Below are positions 45,735-55,538 of a stretch of 64,000 bases of DNA, piece by piece. A program made the position numbers and the translations under genes. The notes under the pieces were generated by a model. It was not told the DNA's origin, ran no database searches, and saw only the letters and a program-made list of their open reading frames with translations. This stretch comes from Chitinophaga arvensicola (GTDB taxonomy: Bacteria; Bacteroidota; Bacteroidia; Chitinophagales; Chitinophagaceae): contig NZ_FOJG01000001.1 in NCBI RefSeq assembly GCF_900110835.1, forward strand, positions 2,057,022 to 2,121,021, in the 5' to 3' direction. How positions within the stretch are numbered: position 1 is the stretch's first letter; each line of letters starts with the position of its first letter.

Positions 45735-47195
45735 ATGAAAAAATACTGTGTATCTATATTAGCGTTTGGTATCATTGGTTTAGCGGCTTGTCAGAAAGGT
45801 TTGCTGGATCCTGTACCTTCTACGGATATTCCTGACTTCAAGGCTTTTGAAACAAAGGAGCGTATTGCCAGTCAGGCGAATGGTTTATATTCTGTGATGA
45901 AGCATGGCAAGTTTCTCGGTGGAAAATTTGCGATAGCCAATGAGGTAAGGGGAGAAGATTTTGTGAATGAGAAAGCGAACAACGTTACCCTGAACGCCAC
46001 GTGGAGAATGGTACCTACGGGTGAAACGCAGGAAGTAAAAGAAGTGTGGTCGCAGGGATATGCCACGATCAACAACGTAAATGTTTTCCTGAGCGGTATG
46101 AATGCCGTAGGTAATAAAGTGGTGGGTGATTCTATTGCGAAAATATATGCAGCGGAGGCGAAGTTTGTGCGCGGGGTGAGTTACTTTTCGCTGCTGCAAT
46201 TATATGCACGTCCGCATTGGGATGGGGCTGGTGCAAAGCCGGGGCTGATCCTTCACTGGGAGGCACATACGAAAATCGGCAACTATGCCCGTGCGCGCAG
46301 TACGGTGAATGACACTTATGCACAGATCATCCGTGACCTGGATTCTGCAGAAACCATACTGCCTAAACCTGCGGCAGGTTCCTTGTCGGCCGTTACACAT
46401 GCCAATGCTTATAGTGCTATTGCCTATAAAACCCGTGTGTACCTGTACCTGGAACAATACGACAAAGTGATAGCAGAAGCCGCGAAGCTGGTATCTGCGG
46501 GAGCGCCATTTGTATCGCCGGGTGGTCATGCCCTGGAACCGGATGTGCAGAAGGTATTTACGGCGCCTTACATTACAAAGGAGTCGATCTTTTCGTTGCC
46601 GTTTACCGGTTCTACAGATGATTTCCCGCAAACACAGACCCAGCTGGGATATTATTTCACGCCGTCTGCCGCGCCTTATACCGGCAATGGGGAGTATTCG
46701 ATGCATCCCAATGGGGTGATTGCAGATGCATCCTGGAAGGTAGATACGGATGCACGCCGGAAATTTATCCTGAAATCGGGTACTAAGAATTACTGGATCA
46801 AGTTCCCTACACCAAGTCCGTTTACGGATTATATCCCGGTGATCCGGTATGCGGAAGTGTTGCTTAACCTGGCGGAAGCAAGGGTGCGGCAAACGAACAG
46901 TGTGGATATAACAGCAGTGGCGTTGTTATCGGCAGTGAGGCATCGTTCCGATGCGACTATTACCTATACGCCGGCAGATTTCCCGACAGTAGCGGCGTTG
47001 TTGTCTGCTATTGCGCAGGAGAAGCATATAGAGTTGCTGGGAGAAGGTTTCCGGAGCATGGAAATCACCCGGCTGGGTCTTTCTTTCCCGTCTAAGAGCA
47101 GTACAGTGCCGGTGATTGCACCTACGGCTTCGCAGTATATCTGGCCTGTCTCTTCTGATGAGCTGATCTATAATAAGCTTTGTGTTGATAACTGA
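45735..47195 (+). CDS. SusD/RagB-family nutrient-binding outer-membrane lipoprotein
   Basis: A 486-residue lipoprotein with a lipobox LAAC (Cys near residue 19). SusD-like features include LDPVPSTDIPDF, the N-terminal tetratricopeptide-like helices (ATINNVNVFLSG, AEAKFVRGVSYFSLLQLYARP) and the C-terminal YAEVLLNLAEARVR with ELLGEGFRSMEITRLG. It caps the SusC barrel and binds the glycan. It is the last gene of the operon, with a strong terminator. Confidence 0.94.
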   Translation: MKKYCVSILAFGIIGLAACQKGLLDPVPSTDIPDFKAFETKERIASQANGLYSVMKHGKFLGGKFAIANEVRGEDFVNEKANNVTLNATWRMVPTGETQEVKEVWSQGYATINNVNVFLSGMNAVGNKVVGDSIAKIYAAEAKFVRGVSYFSLLQLYARPHWDGAGAKPGLILHWEAHTKIGNYARARSTVNDTYAQIIRDLDSAETILPKPAAGSLSAVTHANAYSAIAYKTRVYLYLEQYDKVIAEAAKLVSAGAPFVSPGGHALEPDVQKVFTAPYITKESIFSLPFTGSTDDFPQTQTQLGYYFTPSAAPYTGNGEYSMHPNGVIADASWKVDTDARRKFILKSGTKNYWIKFPTPSPFTDYIPVIRYAEVLLNLAEARVRQTNSVDITAVALLSAVRHRSDATITYTPADFPTVAALLSAIAQEKHIELLGEGFRSMEITRLGLSFPSKSSTVPVIAPTASQYIWPVSSDELIYNKLCVDN

Positions 47196-47214
47196 TTCAT
47201 TTCCTGAGTATGCA

Positions 47215-47254
47215 ACACCCCGTGGCCGGAAGGCTGCGGGGTGTTTCTTTTTTT
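47215..47254 (+). terminator. terminator of the lyase/SusCD operon
   Basis: Stem 47215-47222 with 47237-47244 (acaccccg/cggggtgt), followed by ttcttttttt, 20 bases after the susD stop. Confidence 0.85.
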
Positions 47255-47380
47255 GGGATATGGCATGTAAATAGCTGTCATCCGGGCAGGGAATGATACT
47301 ACAGGGGAAAATCTACAACGTATGATTCTTTTTTGTAGATTCCCTTTCTGAAGGAAGCTTTTATATACTTATTTAAACCC

Positions 47381-47806
47381 ATGGACATGAAAATCAGGAA
47401 AAGTTTCATAGTGGTGGCGGCATTAATGGCGGCCGGTACCCTATGCTCACTCGCACTACCCCAGGAGCCGGAAAAGGCGACCAATCTGAAAGTATTACCA
47501 AAGAACATCAGCCATGAAGAGCTGATTACCGTGATGCGTGGCTTTAATGCGGCATTAGGTGTAAAATGTAACTACTGTCATGAGCCACGGAAAGATGATC
47601 CGAAGAAACTGGATTTTGCCAGCGATGCCAATGAGCACAAAGGAACCGCAAGGGAGATGCTGAAAATGACCAAGCGTATCAACAAGAAGTTCTTTAAAGG
47701 CAGTGAAGTGATGGCAGTTACCTGTTATACCTGTCACCACGGTAATGAAGAGCCAAAGACCAAGCCCGATGCAGCGCCGGCACCAGCAGGAGCACCCGCC
47801 AAGTAA
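47381..47806 (+). CDS. small exported dihaem cytochrome c
   Basis: A 141-residue protein with a signal peptide and two haem c motifs, CNYCH (63-67) and CYTCH (115-119). It resembles the short cytochromes related to the photosynthetic reaction-centre cytochrome subunit that are common in Bacteroidota and Acidobacteria (motif MRGFNAALGVKCNYCH). An Ala/Pro-rich C-terminal tail follows. It is probably a periplasmic electron carrier; the partner is unknown. A second ATG two codons later could be the start. Confidence 0.85.
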   Translation: MDMKIRKSFIVVAALMAAGTLCSLALPQEPEKATNLKVLPKNISHEELITVMRGFNAALGVKCNYCHEPRKDDPKKLDFASDANEHKGTAREMLKMTKRINKKFFKGSEVMAVTCYTCHHGNEEPKTKPDAAPAPAGAPAK

Positions 47807-47811
47807 TTTCT

Positions 47812-47835
47812 CAAAGCCGCTGCAAAGCGGCTTTG
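47812..47835 (+). terminator. terminator of the cytochrome gene
   Basis: A 10-bp perfect stem (47812-47821 with 47826-47835) and a 4-base loop begin 6 bases after the stop; the trailing T content is weak. Confidence 0.65.
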
Positions 47836-47920
47836 CTGTTTCTACTTTCCCCAAACAGTCATTTTATTCCCTTTCATATGTTATTTTTTTAATTTATCAG
47901 CATTGGGACTGGAAATTCAG

Positions 47921-47928
47921 TATCTTTG
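47921..47928 (+). promoter_or_regulatory. -7 element of the RhlE gene
   Basis: TATCTTTG matches TAnnTTTG exactly. It gives a leader of about 140 bases, which contains a small aacgct/agcgtt hairpin near 48022. A long leader fits the cold-inducible control known for RNA helicases, but that is inference. Confidence 0.55.
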
Positions 47929-48074
47929 CTTCCGTCTGTTGAGTTAAAAGCATAAAGCACAGAAATATCTATTCTCTCCAGTCCGGAAATCTTTTCTTTA
48001 CTGCTCTCCTCAATTGTGATAACGCTAAAGATGAAGAAGCGTTATTTTATATTTATTACATCAGATATATCAAC

Positions 48075-49319
48075 ATGTTATTTGAGCAATTAGGGCTTAT
48101 TGAGCCCATTTTAAAAGCAGTTAAAAGCGAAGGGTACACCACACCTACTCCTATACAATTGCAATCTATTCCTATTGTATTGGAAGGTAAAGACCTCCTT
48201 GGCTGCGCGCAAACAGGCACCGGTAAGACGGCTGCGTTTGCTATCCCCATTTTACAGTTATTACATAACAGTACACCGGCCAAACCTGGCTTTAAACATA
48301 TCAGAACACTGATCCTCACACCAACCAGGGAACTGGCGGTACAGATCGATGAAAGCTTTGCTGCTTATGGCAAGCACACCGGTCTGAAACATGATGTGAT
48401 CTTTGGTGGCGTTCCTCAGCACCGGCAAACTATTGCCCTGCGCAACGGAACAGATATTCTCATTGCTACACCGGGTCGTTTACTCGACCTGATGAACCAG
48501 GGGTACATCTACCTCAATCATCTCGAAATATTTGTGCTGGATGAGGCTGACCGTATGCTGGACATGGGTTTTATCAATGATATCAAAAAGGTGATCAGAG
48601 AACTGCCGCAACAGCGCCAGACTTTGTTCTTCTCGGCTACCATGCCGCCAAGCATTGCCCAGCTGGCTAATTCATTGCTGTATAAACCGGAGAAGGTGAC
48701 CATTACACCGGTATCTTCTACGGCAGAAAGGATTGAGCAGTCGGTATACTTTGTAAAGAAGAAAGACAAACAATCCCTGCTGGAAACGATCCTGAGAGAT
48801 CAGCGTATCGAGCGTACCATTGTATTTACACAAACCAAGCATGGTGCAGACAGGATCGCCAAGAACCTGAAAAAGCGCAACATCAATGCAGATGCGTTGC
48901 ATGGTGATAAATCACAAGCTTCCCGTCAGAATACCCTGAACAACTTTAAAAATGGCCGCCTGCGTGTGCTGGTAGCTACCGATATTGCTGCGAGAGGTAT
49001 TGATGTGGATTCACTGGAACATGTGATCAACTACGATCTGCCGAATGTTTCTGAAACTTACGTACATCGTATAGGCAGAACCGGTAGAGCGGGTGCAGCG
49101 GGTTATGCGCTTTCCTTCTGTGATACAGAAGAAAGACCATTCCTGCACAGTATCAATAAACTGATCCGTCAAACGATTCCATCTGTGTCGCATCCGTTTG
49201 AAGAAGCGGCCATCATGGAAGCCAACAGTGCCAATCCTGAAATGCCAAAGGCGCTGCCCAGAAGGCCGAAGCCACATAACAGGAGAGGAAAGGTAGACAA
49301 ACGTGATAAAACGTTTTAG
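48075..49319 (+). CDS. rhlE: DEAD-box ATP-dependent RNA helicase, RhlE type
   Basis: A 414-residue helicase with all core motifs: Q motif ([12 protein letters not shown]), I (AQTGTGKT), Ia (PTRELAVQI), Ib (TPGRLLD), II (LDEADRML), III (SAT), IV (IVFTQTK), V ([11 protein letters not shown]) and VI ([10 protein letters not shown]). A basic C-terminal tail ([18 protein letters not shown]) follows, as in RhlE. It unwinds structured RNA in ribosome assembly or decay. It is monocistronic with its own -7 element and terminator. Confidence 0.95.
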   Translation: MLFEQLGLIEPILKAVKSEGYTTPTPIQLQSIPIVLEGKDLLGCAQTGTGKTAAFAIPILQLLHNSTPAKPGFKHIRTLILTPTRELAVQIDESFAAYGKHTGLKHDVIFGGVPQHRQTIALRNGTDILIATPGRLLDLMNQGYIYLNHLEIFVLDEADRMLDMGFINDIKKVIRELPQQRQTLFFSATMPPSIAQLANSLLYKPEKVTITPVSSTAERIEQSVYFVKKKDKQSLLETILRDQRIERTIVFTQTKHGADRIAKNLKKRNINADALHGDKSQASRQNTLNNFKNGRLRVLVATDIAARGIDVDSLEHVINYDLPNVSETYVHRIGRTGRAGAAGYALSFCDTEERPFLHSINKLIRQTIPSVSHPFEEAAIMEANSANPEMPKALPRRPKPHNRRGKVDKRDKTF

Positions 49320-49340
49320 AAGATAGTCATTATGACGCCG

Positions 49341-49368
49341 GGGATGTTGTAGAACAACATCCCTTTTT
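49341..49368 (+). terminator. terminator of rhlE
   Basis: A 10-bp perfect stem (49341-49350 with 49354-49363), a 3-base loop and five T. Its end overlaps the stop codon of the convergent DUF2252 gene. Confidence 0.9.
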
Positions 49369-50710
49369 ATTTTCCTGCCGGCGCCGGTACCGGCAATTTT
49401 CCTGCTTTAATTGCTTTGAGGAATTCCCCGTAATCTTTCTCTGTCTGGTCGGCATAGGCCACCGCAAATTTGCCGATCGCTTCATCCATTATATCCGCTT
49501 TGCCCATATAGCTGCTGATCAGCATACCGGAGCCTGTTTTGGCGTGTGCACGGGCCAGCACTTTTCCACACAATCCTGCATACGCAGCCAGTATTTCCTT
49601 ATCAAAATGTTCCACATCGGGCGCAATTTTGCGGTCTCTCAGTTGACGCAGGTAATAGTGTCGGTTATCCGCATCTGTGCTCCAGCCGAGGAAGATATCG
49701 CTGGCGGCTTGTACGAGGCGTTGTCCCTGTACAATACGTTCGCCGTTGTGGGCGTATTTAGATTTTTCAGTGTAAGCTTCCAGCACGCTGGTACGGGCTT
49801 CCTTAACCTGGAGAAAAAGCGGTTCTTCTTTTGCATTCATGAGCAGGGCCACCAGGCAACGGGTGCCTACACTGCCCACGCCTACTACTTTCAAGGCAAT
49901 GTCGATGATGTTGTATTGACTGAACAGATACCGCCGGTCGTCCTGTAAAGTATTTTTATAAAAGGTGAGAAAAGAATGTACCTTCTTTTTTTCTTTTTCC
50001 AGGTCGATGGGATGATAAACCAGTGGGTGCTGATCTGCGATTTCAAAGTTACCCAATACACTTTGCGTGATCTTATAGAATACAGAGGAGTGGGAGGTTT
50101 TTTCCGCTTTATCCATCGCCTCTTTCAGCATTATTCTTACCCGTTCGCTCCGGGTCTTGTTCATGAGCTCATGCATTTCAAATTTCATATACCAGAGATC
50201 CAGTGTATTCATTTGTGCATATTCCGCCATGGCGGTGCGGTAAGACATGGCCATATCAATGGCCATTTGCCGGGCATCGGATTCCCGCATGTTGTTGTGC
50301 CGTGCGGCCAATACGAAGCTGGTAGCGAGCCTCTTTACATCCCATTCCCAGGGGGCGGGTAATGTTTCATCAAAGTCGTTGGCATCGAAGATCAGATTGC
50401 GTTCAGGGGTGGCAAACCCGCCGAAGTTCATGAGATGGCAATCGCCCATAGCCTGTACGTGTATATTGGTATGTGGCAAGGAGGCAAGATCGCGCGCCAT
50501 GATATCTGCAGTGCCTCTGTAAAATGCAAAGGGCGAAACACTCATCCTGCTCATCCGGATAGGAATCAGGTCTTTTACCCGGTCGTAGTTGGAACTATTG
50601 ATGGCCGCCAGTATGGTAGGGCGTTTGGGCGGAAGCTGAAATATTCCCTGGGAGGTGCGGGGAACTTTATCCCTGATCTTTTTGCCGGAGTTGTCGATGG
50701 AGTCTGTCAT
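49367..50710 (-). CDS. DUF2252 protein
   Basis: A 447-residue protein when started at the ATG at 50710; a longer frame upstream lacks family features. DUF2252 marks are VPRTSQGIF, IPIRMSRMSVSPFAFYRGTADIMARDL (family block, residues about 45-75), MGDCHLMNFGGFATPERNLIFDANDFDET and WEWDVKRLATS. The GDCH...N and DxND-like residues resemble a kinase-like phosphotransfer core. The family's function is unknown. It is convergent with rhlE and divergent from the Tat-exported gene. Confidence 0.85.
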   Translation of the reverse strand: MTDSIDNSGKKIRDKVPRTSQGIFQLPPKRPTILAAINSSNYDRVKDLIPIRMSRMSVSPFAFYRGTADIMARDLASLPHTNIHVQAMGDCHLMNFGGFATPERNLIFDANDFDETLPAPWEWDVKRLATSFVLAARHNNMRESDARQMAIDMAMSYRTAMAEYAQMNTLDLWYMKFEMHELMNKTRSERVRIMLKEAMDKAEKTSHSSVFYKITQSVLGNFEIADQHPLVYHPIDLEKEKKKVHSFLTFYKNTLQDDRRYLFSQYNIIDIALKVVGVGSVGTRCLVALLMNAKEEPLFLQVKEARTSVLEAYTEKSKYAHNGERIVQGQRLVQAASDIFLGWSTDADNRHYYLRQLRDRKIAPDVEHFDKEILAAYAGLCGKVLARAHAKTGSGMLISSYMGKADIMDEAIGKFAVAYADQTEKDYGEFLKAIKAGKLPVPAPAGK

Positions 50711-50845
50711 AATAAATTGCTTACTACTCAAAACGTCAGAAATACGTCTGTTGTTTTTATAACAGGAAGATAAATTCTTATTCACATGAACGCTTCTCAT
50801 TGCCGGCAACTTTTTCTATTTTGATGGAAGTTTATATTTCCACGT

Positions 50846-52747
50846 ATGGCAAGCAGCAGAAGACATTTTATCAAAGCCGGAACAGCCGGATTACTCGGCG
50901 CCTGTTATGCCGGCAACAGCCTCACGCTTTTTTCCCCCACTCCCGCTAATGAGCTGCAAACGCTCAGTGAATCCTTATCCGCTACCTGGGGAAAAACCCT
51001 GCTTGATTTACAGGTATGGGACAGCCGGGATAAAAACTATGGTACCATTATCTATCCAAAGGAAAATGTGGTGCATGGAAGGATGGGTGATACTTTTTAT
51101 CCTTTTCTGCACCTGGCGGCGCGTACGGGCAACAGTGCTTACCTGGATGCAGCCATCTTGCTTTACCGCTGGATGGACAGCACCGTGAGCCAGGAAGATG
51201 GTTCCTGGTTAAATGAGCCGAAGGCGGGCTCCTGGAAAGGCACCACCGTTTTTTCGGCGATTGCACTGGCAGAGGCGGTAAAACAGCATGGACATTTGCT
51301 GGACAACAATTTCAAACAACAGCTGCTGGATCGTTTGCGTAAGAGCGGGAACTATATTTACGATCATTTCACTTTGCAATATGGCAATATCAATTACCCC
51401 ATTACCGCTACTTACGGGTTATCGTTGTTGGGTGAATTGCTGGATGAACCAAAATTCATCAGGAAGGGCAGAGCGCTGGCACATGAGGTGCTGCCCTACT
51501 TCACGAAAAAGGACCGTTTGCTCAGTGGTGAAGGCGGCCCTTTGGATATCAGCAGTCCGAAAGGATGCTTCTCGGTAGACCTGGGATATAATGTGGAAGA
51601 GTCGTTGCCTTCCCTGGTGATGTATGGTTTGTTGACAAAAGATAGTACCGTACTGGAAACGGTGACGGCTTCCATGCAATCACATCTGGCGTTTATGCTA
51701 CCGGATGGTGGCTGGGACAATAGCTGGGGAACCCGCAACTATAAATGGACCTACTGGGGCAGCCGTACTTCCGATGGTTGTCAGCCGGCCTATGCATTGA
51801 TGGCGGCGAAACAACCTGTCTTTTACAAGGCGGCGCTGCGCAATACGCAGCTACTGGCGTCCTGTACCAGGGAGGGCCTGTTGTATGGCGGGCCGCATTA
51901 TGTATCACATGGGGTAACTGCCAGTCTCCATCATACCTTTTGCCACTTAAAGGCATTGGTTACAATACTGGACCATGGTATCCCCGTTCCTCCCGTATCT
52001 CCCGAAAAAATAAGCCTGCCCCGGGAGAAATCCTATGGCAGCCGGTTTTTTCCGGATATTCAGACCGGGTTGATTGCACTGGGTAAATACAGGGCAACGG
52101 TTACGGGCTACGATCGCAACTACAAAGAATTCCGGGGAGGGCATACATCAGGTGGCGCGCTTTCTATGCTCTGGCATGAAGTGGCGGGGTTGATCATTAC
52201 TGCCAGTATGAATGAATACCAGCTGTTTGAGGCGGGGAACATGCAGGTAGACGATGATCCGCATTCAATTCCACTTACTCCCCGTATTTTAATGGAAGAT
52301 AACGGGCAGGCGTACACGAATATCCAGGATTTTGGCGCTAAGATCACCGTAACGAAGGAGAAAGGGGGCATTACCGTGCATACAGCTTCCCGGCTGGTAA
52401 ACAGCCGGCAGGAGTCGCCTGCTGCGGGGCCGCAGTCCTGTGAGGTTATCTACCGCTTTACCCCTGATAAAGTAAGCCTGCATTTTAAAATGAATACGGC
52501 CGGGACGGGAGAAGTCCGTATAGTCGTCCCGGTGATATCGCCTTCCACAGAAACATGGACGGCTGTTACTCCGCGGCGAGTGCTGATCAGCAGGAATGGC
52601 GGCCATTTGCAGGTGCAGGCCGACCAGGATTTGCAGGTACTACCGGTAACGGGTACACGGGTATTCAATTTTGTTCCCGGCCTGGAGGCCATCCCTTTTT
52701 ACTTCACCGCTTCGGAAGCCAGGGTCGAAATCAGTTTTACATCATGA
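50846..52747 (+). CDS. Tat-exported toroid protein of unknown function, possible polysaccharide-active enzyme
   Basis: A 633-residue protein with a twin-arginine signal (SSRRHFIKAGTAG). Residues about 40-400 look like an (alpha/alpha) toroid (FYPFLHLAARTGNSAYLDAAILLYRWMD block, GGWDNSWGTRNYKWTYWGSRTSDG, HYVSHGVTASLHHTFCHLKAL). Residues about 430-633 are beta-rich (ending PVTGTRVFNFVPGLEAIPFYF). A toroid followed by a beta sandwich is the plan of many polysaccharide lyases, but I see no family signature that names it. It stands alone, not in the uronate operons. Confidence 0.65.
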   Translation: MASSRRHFIKAGTAGLLGACYAGNSLTLFSPTPANELQTLSESLSATWGKTLLDLQVWDSRDKNYGTIIYPKENVVHGRMGDTFYPFLHLAARTGNSAYLDAAILLYRWMDSTVSQEDGSWLNEPKAGSWKGTTVFSAIALAEAVKQHGHLLDNNFKQQLLDRLRKSGNYIYDHFTLQYGNINYPITATYGLSLLGELLDEPKFIRKGRALAHEVLPYFTKKDRLLSGEGGPLDISSPKGCFSVDLGYNVEESLPSLVMYGLLTKDSTVLETVTASMQSHLAFMLPDGGWDNSWGTRNYKWTYWGSRTSDGCQPAYALMAAKQPVFYKAALRNTQLLASCTREGLLYGGPHYVSHGVTASLHHTFCHLKALVTILDHGIPVPPVSPEKISLPREKSYGSRFFPDIQTGLIALGKYRATVTGYDRNYKEFRGGHTSGGALSMLWHEVAGLIITASMNEYQLFEAGNMQVDDDPHSIPLTPRILMEDNGQAYTNIQDFGAKITVTKEKGGITVHTASRLVNSRQESPAAGPQSCEVIYRFTPDKVSLHFKMNTAGTGEVRIVVPVISPSTETWTAVTPRRVLISRNGGHLQVQADQDLQVLPVTGTRVFNFVPGLEAIPFYFTASEARVEISFTS

Positions 52748-52770
52748 GGCGCTGCTATTAAAATATTATC

Positions 52771-52778
52771 TATATTTG
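52771..52778 (+). promoter_or_regulatory. candidate -7 element of the DUF1266 gene
   Basis: TATATTTG matches TAnnTTTG, 87 bases before the start codon; no clear -33. Confidence 0.4.
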
Positions 52779-52864
52779 CCATACTAGGAAAAATCTACGC
52801 TCTGGTTTTATACGTAAATACCGGAGAGTCAATCCATTTATAAGAACCCTTTAACCACATTCCT

Positions 52865-53767
52865 ATGGACGAGCAGCACTATATGGAGCAGTACTGGCAA
52901 CAACTGCGCGATATGGGCCTCCCTGAAGAAGCGATAGCCATGTACAAGCAACAGTTTCAGCAAACTGCCGGCGCCTCACTTAACTGGCCGGAGCAGATGA
53001 ATCTGTTGGAAGAGAATATCCATCAGTTTAATCAATTATTTTCCGGTGACGATGCCGATGTAAATGATACGGATGAAGATCCGCTGGTGATCTGTCTGAA
53101 TCCGGACAGCGGGTTGAACATTGCGCAGCAATGGGGCGTTGCCTGTGGGGCTGATATTGCTTTTGTAAACCGTCAGTACCTGAATGATGTGACTACAGGG
53201 TTGGGAACGCAGGATTGCCGCGATCTGTTATCTGAGTGGTGGGATATAGAAAGTACTGCTGCTTTAAAGAGCACACTGGGCTGGCTCCGGGAAAGTGGCC
53301 ACCGGATAGAATATGATATGATCTGGCAGGCGATTAACATGGTGTCTTTGAAAGAAAGTAAAGCTTTTTTAAGAGAATATATTGCTACCAATGAGCTGGA
53401 GGAAGCCATCGTGATGGAGCGGTTGCGCAATACCCGTGAGGCGTTGGAGCTGTTCCGGGAAAGAAGGCTGATAGATAAAGCACTCCAACCCGATATGCTG
53501 ATCTGGGATTTTGGCCGCATTATTAACCTGAGCCGGTCCGGTTATGACGCTGGCTATATCAGTGAAGCGGAAGCCTTGGAATATATTCATGCCTGTGTAC
53601 CCCTGATAAAAAGAACCTATACTTCCTGGAAGCATCTTTCTGTTTCCTACCAGTTTGCCCGTTGTGTATGGAATGGCGTGGAAATGGGAGGGTTTGAGGC
53701 ACTGCAGCGTAATATGGAATATCTGCTGATGGCGCCGGAGAGCCCCTGGAAAAAACTAAGCTTTTAG
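52865..53767 (+). CDS. DUF1266 protein
   Basis: A 300-residue cytoplasmic protein. The C-terminal half fits DUF1266: LLSEWWDIESTAALKSTLGWL, then MLIWDFGRIINLSRSGYDAGY and ISEAEALEYI, TSWKHLSVSYQFARCVWNG. The N-terminal 90 residues are acidic and unrelated. The function of the family is unknown. It ends 2 bases from the convergent next gene. Confidence 0.8.
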   Translation: MDEQHYMEQYWQQLRDMGLPEEAIAMYKQQFQQTAGASLNWPEQMNLLEENIHQFNQLFSGDDADVNDTDEDPLVICLNPDSGLNIAQQWGVACGADIAFVNRQYLNDVTTGLGTQDCRDLLSEWWDIESTAALKSTLGWLRESGHRIEYDMIWQAINMVSLKESKAFLREYIATNELEEAIVMERLRNTREALELFRERRLIDKALQPDMLIWDFGRIINLSRSGYDAGYISEAEALEYIHACVPLIKRTYTSWKHLSVSYQFARCVWNGVEMGGFEALQRNMEYLLMAPESPWKKLSF

Positions 53768-53769
53768 AT

Positions 53770-54666
53770 TTAATGTTGCATGATCCTGTTCTGCTCACTG
53801 TCTTTCAGGTGCAGGAGGATATGTTTGGGTAGTAACGGACTATCGAAGGCAAGGTCTACAGATGTTTTCTCAAAGTCCTTTAGTTTTGCCACCCGGTGAA
53901 ATATTTCATATAACGCAATGGGTTCTTCATTGAAGCTGACACAGGTACTTACGAAGTTCAGTTCATTAATCACATATCCCGGCCTTTTCATATTGTCTTC
54001 CACGTCTTTCAGTCGGCCGATAAAATGACGTTGACGGATAAACGTAGTGCTGTTCATGATGATAAAAATGTAGTTGGCGTAAGAGGTTATTTTGCCATAG
54101 TACATGTGATTGTCTCTCCCGGTGCGTTCTACCAGGTATTCTTCTCCCGATTTATATATTTCCAGTGAAGACCGCCAGATCCGTTCGGCGGCTTTTTTGC
54201 CTGATTTAAAGGGCAGGTTGCGGTTATAACAATACCAGTATCCTACGAGGTGGTCCAGCAAGGGCTGGTTTACTGTGGCCAGTGGTACATTGATTTTGAG
54301 TTCATGAAAGGGGTATACTTCGGTAGAGTTATTGATGAAGTCGATATAGCTGCCAAAGCCCAATGCTACTGCTATGACGTTGAGTTTTGAGAAATTGGGG
54401 CTGCCGAGTGAGTGCAGCGCGCTGTTGTTTTTCGCGGCTTTCAGTTTGCGGATGATGAGGTGTTCATAGAAATAATTATCTCCAAAAAGGGAAGGTGCAG
54501 CGCTGATTTTCCTGGAGCGTTGTTGTTTTTCTATGATGGCATTGAATTCGTGGACAATGTAAGTCCATTCGGTTTTCGAAACGTCCTCCCAGCTTATCTT
54601 TTTCAGGTATTGATAGGCTACATAATTCATTAACCGTTCGAGGTTCAGTAATTCTTCCCTGCTCAT
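53770..54666 (-). CDS. conserved hypothetical protein
   Basis: A 298-residue protein with no signal peptide or membrane segment. The N-terminal part is helical (NLERLMNYVAYQYLKKISWEDVSKTEW), with ALHSLGSPNFSKLNVIAVALGF suggesting a small DNA-binding-like helical unit. The rest looks beta-rich with VERTGRDNHMYYGKITSYANY. I do not recognise the family. It is convergent with the DUF1266 gene and divergent from the glycine-rich-domain gene. Confidence 0.7.
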   Translation of the reverse strand: MSREELLNLERLMNYVAYQYLKKISWEDVSKTEWTYIVHEFNAIIEKQQRSRKISAAPSLFGDNYFYEHLIIRKLKAAKNNSALHSLGSPNFSKLNVIAVALGFGSYIDFINNSTEVYPFHELKINVPLATVNQPLLDHLVGYWYCYNRNLPFKSGKKAAERIWRSSLEIYKSGEEYLVERTGRDNHMYYGKITSYANYIFIIMNSTTFIRQRHFIGRLKDVEDNMKRPGYVINELNFVSTCVSFNEEPIALYEIFHRVAKLKDFEKTSVDLAFDSPLLPKHILLHLKDSEQNRIMQH

Positions 54667-54769
54667 AATAATACGATTATAATACGGAAATAGGTCTCTC
54701 TAAGATACGTACAAGACTTTAGTATTCTGTATTTATTTCATCTTGGTAGTAACAAAAAAAATTAAAACT

Positions 54770-55519
54770 ATGATGATGAAAAACAATGAATTTGTCGCCT
54801 TATCACCAGGTAATTTGCTCTGGGAGCGTATTAGCAGTTTCAGGCTGGATGACCCGGATGCCCGGATACCGTTTTCGAAAAAACTTGCCCGGGAGCAGAA
54901 ATGGGATGAAGCCTTTACCCGGCGCGCCATAGAGGAGTACAAGCGTTTCATTTATCTCTGCTGTATTTCGCCGACGGGTGCTTCTCCTTCGGAGGTAGTA
55001 GATGAAGTATGGCACCAGCACCTGCTTTACACGGAAAACTACTGGGATGCTTTTTGCGGAACCACGCTGGGCAAAAAGATCCACCACTATCCTTCTTCAG
55101 GTGGCGCCGCAGAGCGAAAGAAATATGCAGACTGGCAGGAGGATACCGGGGAGCTTTACCGGCGATGTTTTGGGGAGGATCCGCCGCCTGCTTTCTGGAA
55201 AAATGAAAAACCCCGTCTTTCCACGTTGTTCAAACGTTTTACCGCCTTCCCCCGGCGATGGTTAACGCCCCTTCTTTTCTTTTTCTTCTTTCTTTTTACT
55301 GGTTGCGCAGGCAACAATGGTTCCTTCTCCTTCATAATACTGGTGTTGTTGTCAATTGGATGGTTGCTGACGCCGGATCACCGCAACGGAAAAGATAAAA
55401 ACAAAAAGTCTGACGATAGCTCCGGTGGTTGCGGTAGCAGTGATAGTAGCTGCGGCAGCAGTTGTGGCAGCAGTTGTGGAAGCGGATGCGGCGGAGGCTG
55501 TGGTGGATGCGGATCCTGA
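54770..55519 (+). CDS. glycine-rich-domain (GRDP-like) membrane protein with Cys/Gly/Ser tail
   Basis: A 249-residue protein; I use the ATG at 54770, not a TTG 27 bases upstream. The N-terminal domain has the GRDP-type motif EVVDEVWHQHLLYTENYW with conserved His residues and LCCISPTGASPS. Two hydrophobic stretches follow (WLTPLLFFFFFLFTGCAG, FIILVLLSIGWLLTP). The last 33 residues are almost only Ser, Gly and Cys in a CGSS-like repeat. Its function is unknown. The next gene starts 19 bases later and is also a membrane protein. Confidence 0.8.
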   Translation: MMMKNNEFVALSPGNLLWERISSFRLDDPDARIPFSKKLAREQKWDEAFTRRAIEEYKRFIYLCCISPTGASPSEVVDEVWHQHLLYTENYWDAFCGTTLGKKIHHYPSSGGAAERKKYADWQEDTGELYRRCFGEDPPPAFWKNEKPRLSTLFKRFTAFPRRWLTPLLFFFFFLFTGCAGNNGSFSFIILVLLSIGWLLTPDHRNGKDKNKKSDDSSGGCGSSDSSCGSSCGSSCGSGCGGGCGGCGS

Positions 55520-55538
55520 GATGTAAAAAACTGATCGT

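Noticed and set aside
49367..50809. Longer start for the DUF2252 protein
   Set aside because: The extra 33 residues show no family match; the ATG at 50710 gives a normal N-terminus.
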